A DNA stretch of 64,000 nt from Bettongia penicillata ogilbyi (taxonomy: Eukaryota > Chordata > Mammalia > Diprotodontia > Potoroidae): assembly GCA_023548195.1 (NCBI GenBank), contig JAJHZJ010000696.1, forward strand, positions 1,303,843 to 1,367,842, in the 5' to 3' direction. The notes under the pieces were generated by a model that was not told the origin of the DNA, did not search any database, and saw only the letters and a list, made by a program, of their open reading frames with translations. Both the position numbers and the translations under genes were made by a program. This document shows, piece after piece, positions 53,282 to 63,494 of the stretch (its first letter is position 1; every line of letters begins with the position of its first letter).

Positions 53282-54132
53282 AGAGACAGAGCACAGAGTG
53301 AACTGACTAGGATGGGATCATATCTTAAAAAAATTAAGGTAAACGGTGAGAGAGAAATATATTGGGAGGAGAGAGGGTGAAATGGAATGGGGTAAATTAT
53401 CTCTCATTCAAGAGGCAAGCAGGAGACTTTTTAGTGGAGGGAAAAAGAAGAGAGCTGAGAGAAAAACATGAAGTTTGCTCTCATCATATTCGACTAAAGG
53501 AAGGAATAGAATGCACACTCATTTTGGTATGAAAACCTATCTTACAATACAGGAAAGTGGGGGAGAAGGGGATAAGCAGGGTGGGGGGGTGATGGAAGGG
53601 AGGGCAATGGGAGGAGGGAGCAAATTGAAGTCAGCACTCTTGGGGAGGGACAGGATCAAAAGAGAGAATAGAAACAATGAGGGGCAGGATAGGATGGAGG
53701 GAAATATGGTTAGTCTTATACAACACGACTATTATCGAAGTCATTTGCAAAACTACACAGATATGGCCTATATTGAATTGCCTGCCTTCCCAAAGGGAAT
53801 GGGTGGGGAGGGAGGGATGGGGAGAAGTTGGAACTCAAAGTTTTAGGAATAACTGTTGAGTATTGTTCTTGCTACTAGGAAATAAGAAATACAGGCAGTG
53901 GGGAATAGAAAGTTATCTGGCCCTACAAGACAAAAGAGAAGATGCGGACAAGAGAAGGAAGGGATGATAGAAGAGACAGCAGATTGGTGATAGGGGAAAT
54001 TAGAATGTTTGGTGTATTGCGGTGGGGGGAGGGGAAAATGGGGAGAAAATTTGGAACCCAAAATTTTGTGAAAATGAATGTAAAAAGTTAAATAAATAAA
54101 TTTATATTAAAAAAATTAAAAAAAAAAAAAAG

Positions 54133-54206
54133 ATCCTTAGGGAAAGCAAGTTTCCCAAGGAGCTCTGCTCTCCATATTGGCATTACAATAAACCTTTGCC
54201 ACCTTG
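54133..54206 (+). mobile_element. Probable 3'-transduced flank of the HAL1 source copy
   Basis: Non-HAL1 sequence between the first A tail (ending 54131) and a second A tail (54207-54217). It carries its own AATAAA at 54187-54192, 14 bases before the second tail. The context (ggcattacaataaacctttg) looks like an LTR-type polyadenylation region. The target-site duplication lies after it, so it moved together with the HAL1. Confidence 0.65.
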
Positions 54207-54215
54207 AAAAAAAAA

Positions 54216-54226
54216 AACTGGGAGGA
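54216..54226 (+). repeat. HAL1 target-site duplication, right copy
   Basis: aactgggagga, identical to 51306-51316. Its first two A residues overlap the A tail. Confidence 0.75.
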
Positions 54227-54759
54227 AAGCATTTCATTTACTTTTAAGAGTCACATAATTGTGAGCTGCTACAAGTACAGGAAAAATGAAAATAAAAGTC
54301 TTGAGAAATAGGAAGAATTGCATCACTGGTCAACCCACACCAATGCCAGTCTCTTCACCAAGAGTCTCAGGGGGAGCCAAGGTGACTCCATGACAACTGT
54401 GTCTGCTTGATCTACAAAACCAAGAGCATCCTCAAGACATGCTGTTGGAAAGGAACCTGCAAAGGTCTCTCAACACAGAATGCCCTCAAATTTTTTTCTC
54501 CAATATCCCAGCAGGAACTCCGTCAGGTACACAAATTCTCCTTAGCAACATAGTCCCATGGTCTTTGGGACACCGACTCAGCTTCTCACCTGCTGTAAGA
54601 TTTCTCCCTCCATTATAGTAGAGGGTCAACAAACTCTGACCTACAGGTCAACTCGGGCCAGCCATCTATTTTTGTACAACCTACAAGCTAAGAATGTTTT
54701 TTTTTATATTTTTAAACAAAATAAAACTTTATTTAAAAATGTAAAAACCATTCTTAGCT
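54227..54759. other. No recognised feature
   Basis: Unassigned. Confidence 0.35.
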
Positions 54760-54860
54760 AGAGGGTGACAGGTTATCTGTGGGTCTCTGCAAAATGAAGT
54801 GGATGAGATGTCATCTAAACTCCTTTTCAGTTCTAAATCTATGATTCTGTCTCTTCTCAA
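54760..54860 (+). mobile_element. MIR 3' fragment
   Basis: Sense: 'tctgtgggtctctgcaaaat', 'ttcagttctaaatctatgat'. Confidence 0.5.
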
Positions 54861-55479
54861 ACTTACAGTACCTCTAAAATTCTCCCATGCCCTCAATCTA
54901 ATGAACCAGGCTTAAAATGAAACTTTGGTGTACAAAGAATACTTCCCAAAACACCCCCATCCTAGCCTGCAGCTGTATTTTGGAGACGTCACATCTCTGA
55001 ATGAGACAACCAAATGGCTCTTCCATACAGTCCATGTACTAATAGCTAGTCCCCCAGGCAAGGCGACAAGCAGACTCTACCAGAAAGAGGACAGACTGCA
55101 GGAACCAGCAAAGGAACTGAGCTACGGGAAGCAGCTATGGAAGCAGTTATGGGACATGAGCTGGGAAGGGCCGAGGTGTCAGGAGTGGAGTTCCAGGAAG
55201 TATAGTTCTGGAAGTCAGTGAGCAGGGTCCATGAAGAGTTTTCACCATCACATGATGAGATGCACAACAGAAAGTTGAGGGTGGAGAATGTTGGGGAGAA
55301 GCAAACTTTGGTCTATGCCCTCAACCCCCTGTTGGAGGCTCATCCAGGGCTGTATTTTAAGTCATGGAGACTTAAGTAGCCCACTTGGTAGGAGAAGAGG
55401 GGACATGCCTTGACTCTCTAGGTGACTGAAGGTAAGTCCTTTCTGTACCCCTTCATTTATAATAAAACTATCTGCAGGA
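54861..55479. other. No recognised feature
   Basis: Unassigned. A 98-codon plus-strand frame (54925-55221) shows no recognised domain. Confidence 0.35.
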
Positions 55480-55875
55480 GCAATTCCACTCTATCCCACC
55501 TCCTCCTGCAGAATGCCCCTGCTATTTCTTACTTAGAATCTCCTTCTTACCTATCTTCGATCTCTCCTTTTCTACTAACTGCTTCACTGCTCTCTTTAAA
55601 TGCCTATGTCTCCCCCTTTCCTTGGCCCATCTATCCCTTCCAATAGTTAGTTCCCTATCACGTCTCAAAACAAATATAAAATTCTCTAGCATTCCAAACT
55701 CTTCATAGCCTCCCTCATCCTTTCAGCCTTATATTTTATACACTTCCACATACTCTTTGACACTTTATCTCTTGGCTCTGGCCATGTTCACTGGTTGTTC
55801 CCCACGCCTGGAATACTCTTCCTCTTTGTCTCTGCTTCTTGACTTCCTTCAAATCCCAGGTAAAATTCATCTCTT
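55480..55875 (+). mobile_element. LINE L2, left part, internally deleted
   Basis: Sense: 'gatctctccttttctactaa' (RT region), then a jump to 'caaatataaaattctctagc', 'ccacgcctggaatactcttc' and 'ccttcaaatcccaggtaaaa'. It is interrupted by an L1. Confidence 0.8.
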
Positions 55876-56761
55876 TTCATAATTTTCTTGTATCACTCTT
55901 ATTTCTTTTCTTAATTTTTCCTCCATCACTCATATCTTTGGCTCTTCTTTTTGTTGGACTTGTTACCAACTTGCATTTTTCTCTAAGGCTTTGCTTGTAA
56001 TTGTTTAAACATTGCCGTCTTCTTCTGATTTTATGTCTTTATCTTCCCTGTCACCAAAGTAGATTTTTATGGTCAGATCCTTTTTCTGTTGTCTGCTCAT
56101 TTTTTCTAGCCTATTCCTTGCCTTTGAACTTTATGCTAAAGTTGGTCTCTGTTCACCTAGGGGAAGGAAGAATTGTCCCAAACTTCAGGCTTTTGTGTGT
56201 GACTGTTCTTAGAGCTAGTTCTGAAGGTCTGGAAGTTTTCAGTGCTTCCAAGGCAGTATGATCTGATGAGAAGTGTGGTCACTGCTTTCCTGGTCTGGGC
56301 TCTTGTCTTTACTCAGGAAGGGCCCCTACTCTTATGCAGCCATAAGCACTAGTGCTCCTCTTGGTTCTGGAACTGTGACCCAGAGTTACATGTAGGCGAC
56401 AGAATTACCAATCTGTACCAGATGTTGCATCTAGGGCTAGCAAAGGGTCCCCTGTAATTTCTGACCATTTAACTGACCCTTCTTCCTGCCTCTAACCTGA
56501 GAGTTCTTAAAGCTGCTGCTGCTATCACAGCCTCCAAGGCACACTTTTGGTCAATTATTACATGAGCTCTGGATCAATACCAAAGACCTCACTTGTCAAT
56601 CTCCTGAGTTGCCTTATGCTGGAAAATGTCTTCCTCTGATCTTTTGCTGGCTCTGTCACTCCAGAATTCAATTTGATGTGCTATTTTCAAGGTTTTTGGA
56701 GGGGAATGTTGGGAGAGTTCATCAGGATTGCTGTTCTACTCCACCATCTTGGCTCCACCCC
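55876..56761 (-). mobile_element. 5'-complete but 3'-truncated L1
   Basis: The minus strand starts at 56761 with the L1 5' end (ggggtggagccaagatggtgg), followed by a 5'UTR and the start of ORF1 (ATG at 56100). The piece ends within A-rich ORF1 sequence near 55876 with no ORF2 or 3'UTR. The L2 on either side overlaps by about 11 bases at the junctions, as expected for a diverged target-site duplication. Truncation at the 3' end is the reverse of the usual L1 pattern. Confidence 0.7.
56005..56100 (-). pseudogene. L1 ORF1 N-terminus, broken
   Basis: The frame begins MSRQQKKDLTIKIYF and stops after 31 codons at 56005-56007. It differs clearly from the HAL1 ORF1 start (MPRKGKK), so it represents a different L1 lineage. 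Confidence 0.65.
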
Positions 56762-56763
56762 TT

Positions 56764-56995
56764 CCACCTTCTAAAAGAAGTCTTTTTCAACTCCTCTTAA
56801 TTCCAGTGCCTTCCTTCCATTGTTTTCCCCCAATTTATCCTGCTCATTTAAACATAATCATTTACATGTTTTCTCCCTGTTAGACAATGAGCTCCTTGAG
56901 GGCAGAAAATGTCTTTTGCCCTTCTTTGTAGCCTTCATGCTTAGCACTGTGCCTGGCACAAAGGAGGGGCTTAAAAATATTTATTGACTGACTCA
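56764..56995 (+). mobile_element. LINE L2, right part and 3' end
   Basis: Sense: 'ccaccttctaaaagaagtct', 'cctcttaattccagtgcctt', 'caatgagctccttgagggca', 'agcactgtgcctggcacaaa', ending tattgactgactca. Confidence 0.9.
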
Positions 56996-56999
56996 GAAA

Positions 57000-57125
57000 C
57001 TATCTATCCCAACTCCCCCGTTTTATAGATGAGGAAACTGAGATCCAAAGAAATTAAGTGACTTGCCCAAGAGGTCACACAGAGAAAGGACTTGAGCCAG
57101 TACTCTTTCCATTTCCACCTGCAAA
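57000..57125 (-). mobile_element. MIR-type SINE
   Basis: Antisense: 'tagatgaggaaactgagatc', 'gtgacttgcccaagaggtca'. Confidence 0.7.
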
Positions 57126-57261
57126 TAGTTTTAAAATCAGTGTTTCTTGATGGTGTCATCTATCTGGAACCCTGAGAACCCATCCACCTACATAAAATGC
57201 TTTAGTTCCAAATTATTAATTTACATATCACTTTACCTTTAGATATTCCACATATTCACCT

Positions 57262-57350
57262 GAAATCAGTCAATGATTATTTATTAATCACTCACTGTGT
57301 GCCATAGGTACTGTGCTAGGTGACAGGGATAAAAGAAAAACAAAGCCATC
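57262..57350 (-). mobile_element. LINE L2 3' end
   Basis: Antisense: 'gattatttattaatcactca', 'aggtactgtgctaggtgaca'. Confidence 0.65.
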
Positions 57351-57832
57351 CTTGCAGAACATGGCTATCTCAAAGGTGGACTCCAAGGGATGTTGGCTGA
57401 CCTCATTCACTCTGATTCATTCGGACACCTACACGAGCATCCTCAGTACAAGGCCATATATAGTTAGGTCCCTTGAAAAAATGTGGTTTCCACTATTAGA
57501 GCCCTTGGAGCAAGTGAATGTAGTATATAAATGAACACTGCCAATAAGTGCATCTCCCTGTTGGTGGGGACGCAATGGGAGTGAATATCTGTAAGAATGC
57601 CAGGCTTCTTTCTGGATCTGACCTCCAATTTCCTCAGGAGAGAGATAGCACCTTACTCAAAAGGTCAATTCAAGAGGAAAAGATGAGTTTGAGTCCTTTC
57701 AGATCGGAACTTTTGAAAGTTTTCCTGGGTTGTGAGGACTCTTTGCCATGAGAGGTTCTAAAAATGATATGAGAAAATCTAGATGAAGGACCCTCTGGAA
57801 AATATAATCCAAATCTTTTCACAGGTGTGTGT

Positions 57833-57877
<45 letters not shown>

Positions 57878-58807
57878 GGCAACATATATAGTAATCTTAG
57901 AGTATGACTAATATAGGCGCTTACCAGGGAAAGCAGATTGCTGTGGAGTGGGTGGAAGGGGATTCCTGGTCTGTCTAAAACACCTTTCTCTGTTTTCAAC
58001 AGTTTGTGATTTAAGGAAGAATGTTATTTTCTTTACTTTGAATGCCTTTGCCAATCGATTTCAGTCTTAATGCCATGAAACTTGGTTTCCTTCGTTCTTT
58101 TTTTAAAATTCTGACTGTGGAAAAACAAATTGCTTGTTCATTTTCAGTTTTGCTTATGGAAGGTATGACTGAGGAGGCTGTGATGTACATGCAATGCCTT
58201 TCAGTTTTTCCCTCACTAAGATATGGAAAGTAATAAATACAGTCATTTGAATCAAGGTGGGAAGGCCAAGTCTCGGGCATGTTTCTCCATTGCTTTAGCC
58301 CACACTCTCAAGTTGATGTTGATAAAAACTCCAGGCTTTTTGGGCAAACAGGGCCCTGACTCCAGCACCTTTTTTCCATTATCTAGGTCTTCTAATCAGC
58401 ATTCATCACTCTTTTTTCAGAGGGGGAAGTCCATGGCAAAGCTCTAGGTCAGTGCTAGTTTTTTTGTGGTTCAGCAAAAGCTTTCCATTTTTCTGAGTTT
58501 TCCTTTCGGTAGCCAGTAATGGACAAGCCAGAATTCATGTTCAGAGGAACTTAAAAGTTAGTTTGTTTAAACTAGCCTGTCACCAAGAGGGACTTCCTCC
58601 TATGATATACCTGACAAATTCTTAGCTTGGAGATCTCCAGTGGGGGAGAACCCACCACCACTCAAGGCAGTGTAGTCTCCTTTTACAGATATCTGATAAC
58701 TAGAGTGTTTTGTCTTTATAAGAAGCCTCAATCATCCTGTCTGCAGCTTCCAGTTCTTTTTTCTGGAACCAAATAAAACAACTGATCCCTCTTCCACATG
58801 ATAGCTA
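57351..58807. other. Mostly unassigned 1.45 kb
   Basis: Apart from the (GT)n at 57824-57877, no repeat or exon was recognised. There are short frames on both strands without domains. Confidence 0.35.
57824..57877 (+). repeat. (GT)n microsatellite
   Basis: About 26 GT units with one GA interruption. Confidence 0.95.
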
Positions 58808-58935
58808 GAGTGTGTGTGTACATGTGTGTATGTGTGTGCATGTATGTGTATTCTGTGTGCATTTGTGTTTGTGTGTATGTATATGTGTGCATGTGTGAGT
58901 CTGTCTGTATGTATATGTGCATGTGTGTGTGCGCA
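58808..58935 (+). repeat. Imperfect (TG)n/(TATG)n microsatellite
   Basis: TG-rich run interrupted by TATG and CATG units. Confidence 0.9.
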
Positions 58936-59004
58936 CATGCCACCACCAAGTCTTCCCTAGACTGAGCATTCCCAATTCTTTTGACCAATCATCATGAGTC
59001 ACGG

Positions 59005-59335
59005 ACTCCATGTCCTTCACCATCTGGTTGCCCACTTCAGTTGCCTCCTCACTCTGCCCCTTCCAAGTCCTTCTCCCTCTCATGAATTTCTTCCAGAACC
59101 TCCATCTTGGGGAAGGGTTCAGACCAACCATCCTCATTCTTCCCACTTAGCCACCTTGCCACAGTATGCCTCCTCCCTTCCCCTGCTTCTACTTTTCAGC
59201 TCCCTTTTCACATATCATCTTCCCCCAGTGGAATATAAGCACTTCAAGGTCAGGGAGTCTTTGGTTTTCTTGTATGTGTGTGCTTCAACAGTTTCTGGCA
59301 CATTGTAAGCATTTAATAAATGCTTGTTAACTGTG
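59005..59335 (+). mobile_element. LINE L2-type 3' end
   Basis: Sense: 'agtggaatataagcacttca', 'acagtttctggcacattgta', 'gcatttaataaatgcttgtt'. The 5' half (59005-59210) is weak. Confidence 0.65.
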
Positions 59336-59724
59336 GCACCTAGGACCAAATAGCATTCTGTAGACAGGCTCTGACTGGCAGAATACAAAGAATATCCCTG
59401 GCCCATTAAGCAAGAGAATTCCAACTACCTAAGGAAATGACTCATACGTAGTTTTTGGTTAACTTTGAAAATATCAACATTCCCTGAAATTCAGGAATTC
59501 ATGATGACTACAATATAAATTCAACCCAATCACCACGCAGAAATCTAAGCAGGGGAGCAATGAGACCCAAACGAGACCCTGGATATAAAGCACTCTGTAA
59601 ACATCAAATCATTATGACTCTTAGCCTCCAGCCTGGTGAGGACCCCATTCCTTGGGCCTTCTTCTGTCCTCTTGCTGAGCTCAAGCAGTATGTTTACGGA
59701 GCAATACAGAGGCGTGCAGGCGAC

Positions 59725-59905
59725 TTTAACAACTGGGCTCTCATGGGCAAGAGGGGGTGTATGTACATTCTTTTCATTTTAATCTGTATTACTAAAACTA
59801 TTCGAAATCTAGAAAATCAACAAAACAATAAGCCAAGCAATAATTTGTAGAAATTACCCATTTCTGAGGTAGAACTGCTCACATCCAAAATTTAGCAGTT
59901 AGCGT
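59725..59905 (+). repeat. Unassigned interspersed repeat, copy B
   Basis: Starts 'ctttaacaactgggctctca' and continues 'cattttaatctgtatta', 'caacaaaacaataagccaag', 'tacccatttctgaggta'. Same order and strand as copy A (17488). Confidence 0.6.
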
Positions 59906-60299
59906 CACTAGACTGCTTAGAGCAGACTGTAGTAGACTCCGGGATACGAAGAGAATGGATGGGAGAAATCGGCAAGAAAAGCCAAGCTCTTGCCCCACCC
60001 CCCCCCAAGAAACCACTTAATTTTGCAATTTAAAGGAAGAAGGGCCAGTTTACTGTGCTTGTGACCCCAGAATTTAAATTTGCCTTCAGTTTTTGTTCCA
60101 AAATGTTAGTAAAAGACCAGAAAAGACACGTACAGTACTCTGAAACCTTCATTTTTACTCACTCCAGCCTAATTCTACTGACTCTAATTTTCCCTATGCA
60201 AAAATTTTAAGAATTATTTTAAATGAATGAATTTTCCATTCACACCATAACTTAACTGTATCTTGAAGGCAGGAGCTATTCTGGTTCTGTACTTCTACC
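59906..60299. other. No recognised feature
   Basis: Unassigned, with a 10-base C run near 59998. Confidence 0.35.
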
Positions 60300-60420
60300 T
60301 CTTCATGGAGTTAGAGCATCTCAGAGGTGGAAGGCGCCTCAGAGGATCTGGTGGTCTCCCATCAGAATAGGATGGTAGAGTCAAGGTAGGGACTCACCTG
60401 AGCTCTCCCCCAAACCCCTT
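60300..60420 (-). mobile_element. MIR-type SINE, degraded
   Basis: Antisense: 'gagcatctcagaggtggaag', 'cagaggatctggtggtctcc'. Confidence 0.45.
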
Positions 60421-60561
60421 CAAATATTTTTAAGAAATAACTCTGAACAGGACTGCCCCCTACATACAATTGCCAAAAGTTCATCCAATCTCTGACTTTA
60501 GGCTTCCAGGGCTAAATTTTTCTTATATAAAATCTAAATTGGGGGGTGTCCTCAAGTGAGA

Positions 60562-60745
60562 ACCCATTGTTAAATTTTTAGTATAAGCAATTACACCCCA
60601 GAAATTGACAAAGGCTGAAAATGAGCACTTGATTTATTTTTTGACTGATTATCTAGACCTAAGAAGTGAATGTTAATGATGCAGATTAAAATTAAAAGTG
60701 TGTTATGAATTTTTTTTAGAGAGGTGGTTGTTAAACATCTACTAG
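60562..60745 (-). repeat. Unassigned interspersed repeat, copy C
   Basis: The reverse complement reads gtttaacaaccacct, cacacttttaa, ttttaatctgcatc, aataaatcaag and aatttaacaatgg in the order seen in copies A and B. Confidence 0.6.
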
Positions 60746-60800
60746 CACACTCCTTTCTAAATTCGACTCCAACTTCCATCCATTGTTCCTAATTCTGCTC
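60738..60800 (-). mobile_element. CR1/L3 fragment
   Basis: Antisense: 'ccattgttcctaattctgct', as in 13676-13700. Confidence 0.5.
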
Positions 60801-60944
60801 TCTAAAGCCAATCAAAATAAGTAGGTGGTCAGGAAGTAATTAAATTTCTATTTTGGTGTTACTAGAAGATAAATTATAAACGTTGTTTATTCAATAGATA
60901 TGTTGCTCAGAAATATATGGTCTTTGAAACTCATTTATTCTCTC

Positions 60945-61035
60945 CGGGCTTCAGTTTCCTCATTTGCTAAATGAGGGTGATGAACTACCTGGTCCTTTCC
61001 ATCCCTTCAGATTCTAAGTCTGATGCTATGGTCTC
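60945..61035 (+). mobile_element. MIR 3' fragment
   Basis: Sense: 'gggcttcagtttcctcattt', 'gatgaactacctggtccttt'. Confidence 0.6.
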
Positions 61036-61104
61036 CATTGGTTGAACTGAATGGTTCCTGCAGAATACTACCAAACTACAGGTCGACCAGCTGGCTTGTG
61101 TAGA

Positions 61105-61262
61105 TGTCTTTTCCCTTCCCAACTGGGTCACTCAATTCCATGGCAGCCACATCTTGGTGGATAGGTACACATCAAAGATATTAAAGGACGTGCTTTAGAA
61201 CCAGGGACAGCAACAAGGAACTCAGGTCTCAACAGTACCAAGAACGGTGGCTAAAAGAGGGC
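61105..61262 (+). repeat. Inverted repeat, left arm
   Basis: About 155 bases that match the reverse complement of 61902-62060 at roughly 80 percent or more by eye. An exact stretch lies around 61168-61188 (acatcaaagatattaaagga) and another at the inner end (ggtggctaaaagagggc). No family was recognised. Confidence 0.85.
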
Positions 61263-61394
61263 AGAAATCAATCATAGGGTTGGTTCCCAATCAGTAAGTT
61301 GAGAAAGGCCAGAATAGTGATGAAAGTCAGACCCTCTTATGAAAGTTCCATCCCTCCTCACAATCAATTCTCACTTAAAAGTTCTTAATTATTA

Positions 61395-61480
61395 ATAGAA
61401 CCATAGGTCTTTGAGCTGAGGGTGACCTCTGGGTTCTAGTCCAGTCTACTCATTTTATAGGTAAGTAAACTAAAGATCCA
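61395..61480 (-). mobile_element. MIR-type SINE fragment
   Basis: Antisense: 'ataggtctttgagctgaggg', 'tctactcattttataggtaa'. Confidence 0.55.
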
Positions 61481-61554
61481 TAGGTGGTCCTGACCCACAG
61501 TTTAAGAAGTGCTGAAAGGATCATGAGTGGAAAAAGTTTAAGAAGCCCTGATTG

Positions 61555-61685
61555 AGAACAACCTCTTCATTTTACAGATAAAAGGTTAAGTGACTTGCCT
61601 AAGGAGACAAAGGTCAAGTGTCAGAGGTAGGTCTGGAACTCAGGCCCTCTACCTCCAGAGTCAGTACATGTTCCATTGCCTCCAC
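61555..61685 (-). mobile_element. MIR-type SINE
   Basis: Antisense: 'ttttacagataaaaggttaa', 'gtgacttgcctaaggagaca'. Confidence 0.65.
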
Positions 61686-61901
61686 TGCAGGAATGGCAAG
61701 TAGAGCCAGGGGAGAGTCAATTGTCTTGTTCCTTGTAAACTTAATGGTAGTACTGATTTGATTACTGTTCCAGGAACATCAGTGGAGGGAGGAGGTGCTA
61801 AATGGGGCAGCAGGGAAGATAGCAACATTCTGGGGGGAGGTGGCTAATGGGTTGTGGGACATTGTCTAGGGCCACATAGCTACAGTGGGTGAGACAAGCT
61901 G

Positions 61902-62060
61902 GAGCCCTCTTTTAGCCACCCCTCTTGGTCCTACTGAGACCTGATGCTCCCTAATGCTGGTCCTGATTCTAAAGCACATCCTTTAATATCTTTGATGTGT
62001 TTCTGTCCACCAAGGTGTGACTGCCATGGAGTTGAATGGCCCAGTTGGGGAGGGAAGAAG
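61902..62060 (-). repeat. Inverted repeat, right arm
   Basis: Complement of 61105-61262. The 640 bases between the arms hold two MIR fragments plus unassigned sequence. Confidence 0.85.
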
Positions 62061-63041
62061 GCATTCCTAGAATGGTCTCAGGGTCTAATGGTCTAGGGCC
62101 ACTATAGTGGAGGAGGTGAGTTGTACTCAGTCACTCACCAGTAGGACATCTCAACCCTTGGACAGTGTTCTCAAGAGAAATGAAGTAACTCCCCCAAGAG
62201 GTCCTGTTGACAATGCTAATCCAAGTCTGGAGTAGGAGAAAAGTGGAAGGTCTGAACAGTCACTAAACTTTCCCTCACATTGTTTCCCTTATTATCCTGA
62301 CCTGAAATTTGCTCCCAGGAATAGGGGCACGGAGTCCTCAGGATGTATACACATTGCTGGCCTCTAGCTAACTGACAGGTGCTCCCACGCTGTCTCCTTG
62401 AGTCCTGCTCACACAAATGAATAAACTTACTGTTTGCCTCTTACTCACTGCCTCTCTTTATTGTTTATTTTTAGTGCTAATTGTTAGATTTGTGACTTCC
62501 ACACTCAAATGCTGATCATTAAGGTGCTTTCTGCCTTCTCCATGAATGTGCCATTTCCTTCAAGGTGGCGCTCCCTTTCTTCTCCCTAAGTTGGTTTTCA
62601 CTGTACCTGGCCTCCTCCCTTTACTTTCTACATCCAGCCTCTTCTCTTAGAGCTTGGAACCTCAGACTCTGAGGCAGGCTGAGACTGTAGTAACCATCTT
62701 TTCTAGGCTCCATTTTAGAGGCATGGTGTCTTCATTTCACATAGCAGGTCAAGAAAATACTGTGGAGGACAGTTGTGAGTAAAGGAAAGTGAGATTTTGC
62801 TCATCACTCTTTCCTACCTTGAAGAAGGGAAAGATAAACAGAAGGGGACAGATGTATCTCCTGCTTTTTCACCTCTTCTCTAATGTGGCTTCCCTGTGTC
62901 TGAACTGTTTCTGGGTAAGTCCTGTTTCCAAGGAGTCAGAGAAGCCTACATTGGTTCCAGGTCCCATGGACCTTCAGATCAAAAAGTCAACAAGCTATAC
63001 TGGAAAGAAAAAAAAAACTATGTCAAACTAAATTTGTAGTC
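62061..63041. other. No recognised feature
   Basis: About 980 bases without a recognised repeat or exon. Confidence 0.35.
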
Positions 63042-63180
63042 AGAGGTCCTGGGTTCAAATCTTATCTCTCTTTCTACCTGTGTGACTTTAGTCAAGTCAC
63101 ATAATCTCCGTAGGACTTAGTTTTCTTATCTGTAAATAAGGAATTGGACTAGATGGCCTCTGAGAATATAGGATCCCCCA
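63042..63180 (+). mobile_element. MIR-type SINE
   Basis: Sense: box B 'gggttcaaatctt', 'gtgtgactttagtcaagtca', 'ggactagatggcctctgaga'. Confidence 0.75.
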
Positions 63181-63494
63181 ACTAGGATGTAAGCTCATTG
63201 CCAGTAGATGACCAGTTGACTTTGGCCAGCAGGTGGATGAACAACGTACAGGGTGTGGTCAACAGGAGAAGGGTCAAACATTTGGCCCTTTGGACGCATG
63301 ACGCACAATGCTCTTTATTAAAATGTAATTGGGAAATATTTAATAAAAGAAATAAAACATAGATAGTATAAACCTCTGGTCTTCTAAGTCAATATGCACC
63401 CTTAGGAATCCTTATATATAGTTTAGTGACTCTTGTTTCTATGTGAGTTTGACATCACTGGATCAGAAGTCTCAAGGTGACTGAGTCCCCCACC
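63181..63494. other. No recognised feature
   Basis: Unassigned. A partial CTCF-like core (ccagcaggtgg) lies at 63226. Confidence 0.3.

Larger units (their letters stand above)
51317..54217 (+). mobile_element. Full-length HAL1 (half-L1) retrotransposon
   Basis: It starts with the L1-type 5' end ggggaggagccaagatggcgg and has a 650-bp GC-richer 5'UTR. ORF1 follows (51973-53066), then about 1 kb of 3' region with a (CA)n run and purine-rich G blocks and an A-rich end at 54101-54132. No ORF2 sequence is present between ORF1 and the 3'UTR. This defines HAL1: ORF1-only L1 derivatives that presumably borrow L1 ORF2 protein. A second A tail at 54207-54217 and the matching 11-bp flanks show that the insertion ends there, not at the first A tail. 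Divergence from the old copy at 12860 and the near-intact ORF1 suggest a relatively young insertion. Confidence 0.85.

Noticed and set aside
51317..54217. Possibility that the 51.3-kb element is a normal L1 with an internal deletion
   Set aside because: The older copy at 12860 shows the same ORF1-to-3'UTR junction, so the structure is a propagated half-L1 family.
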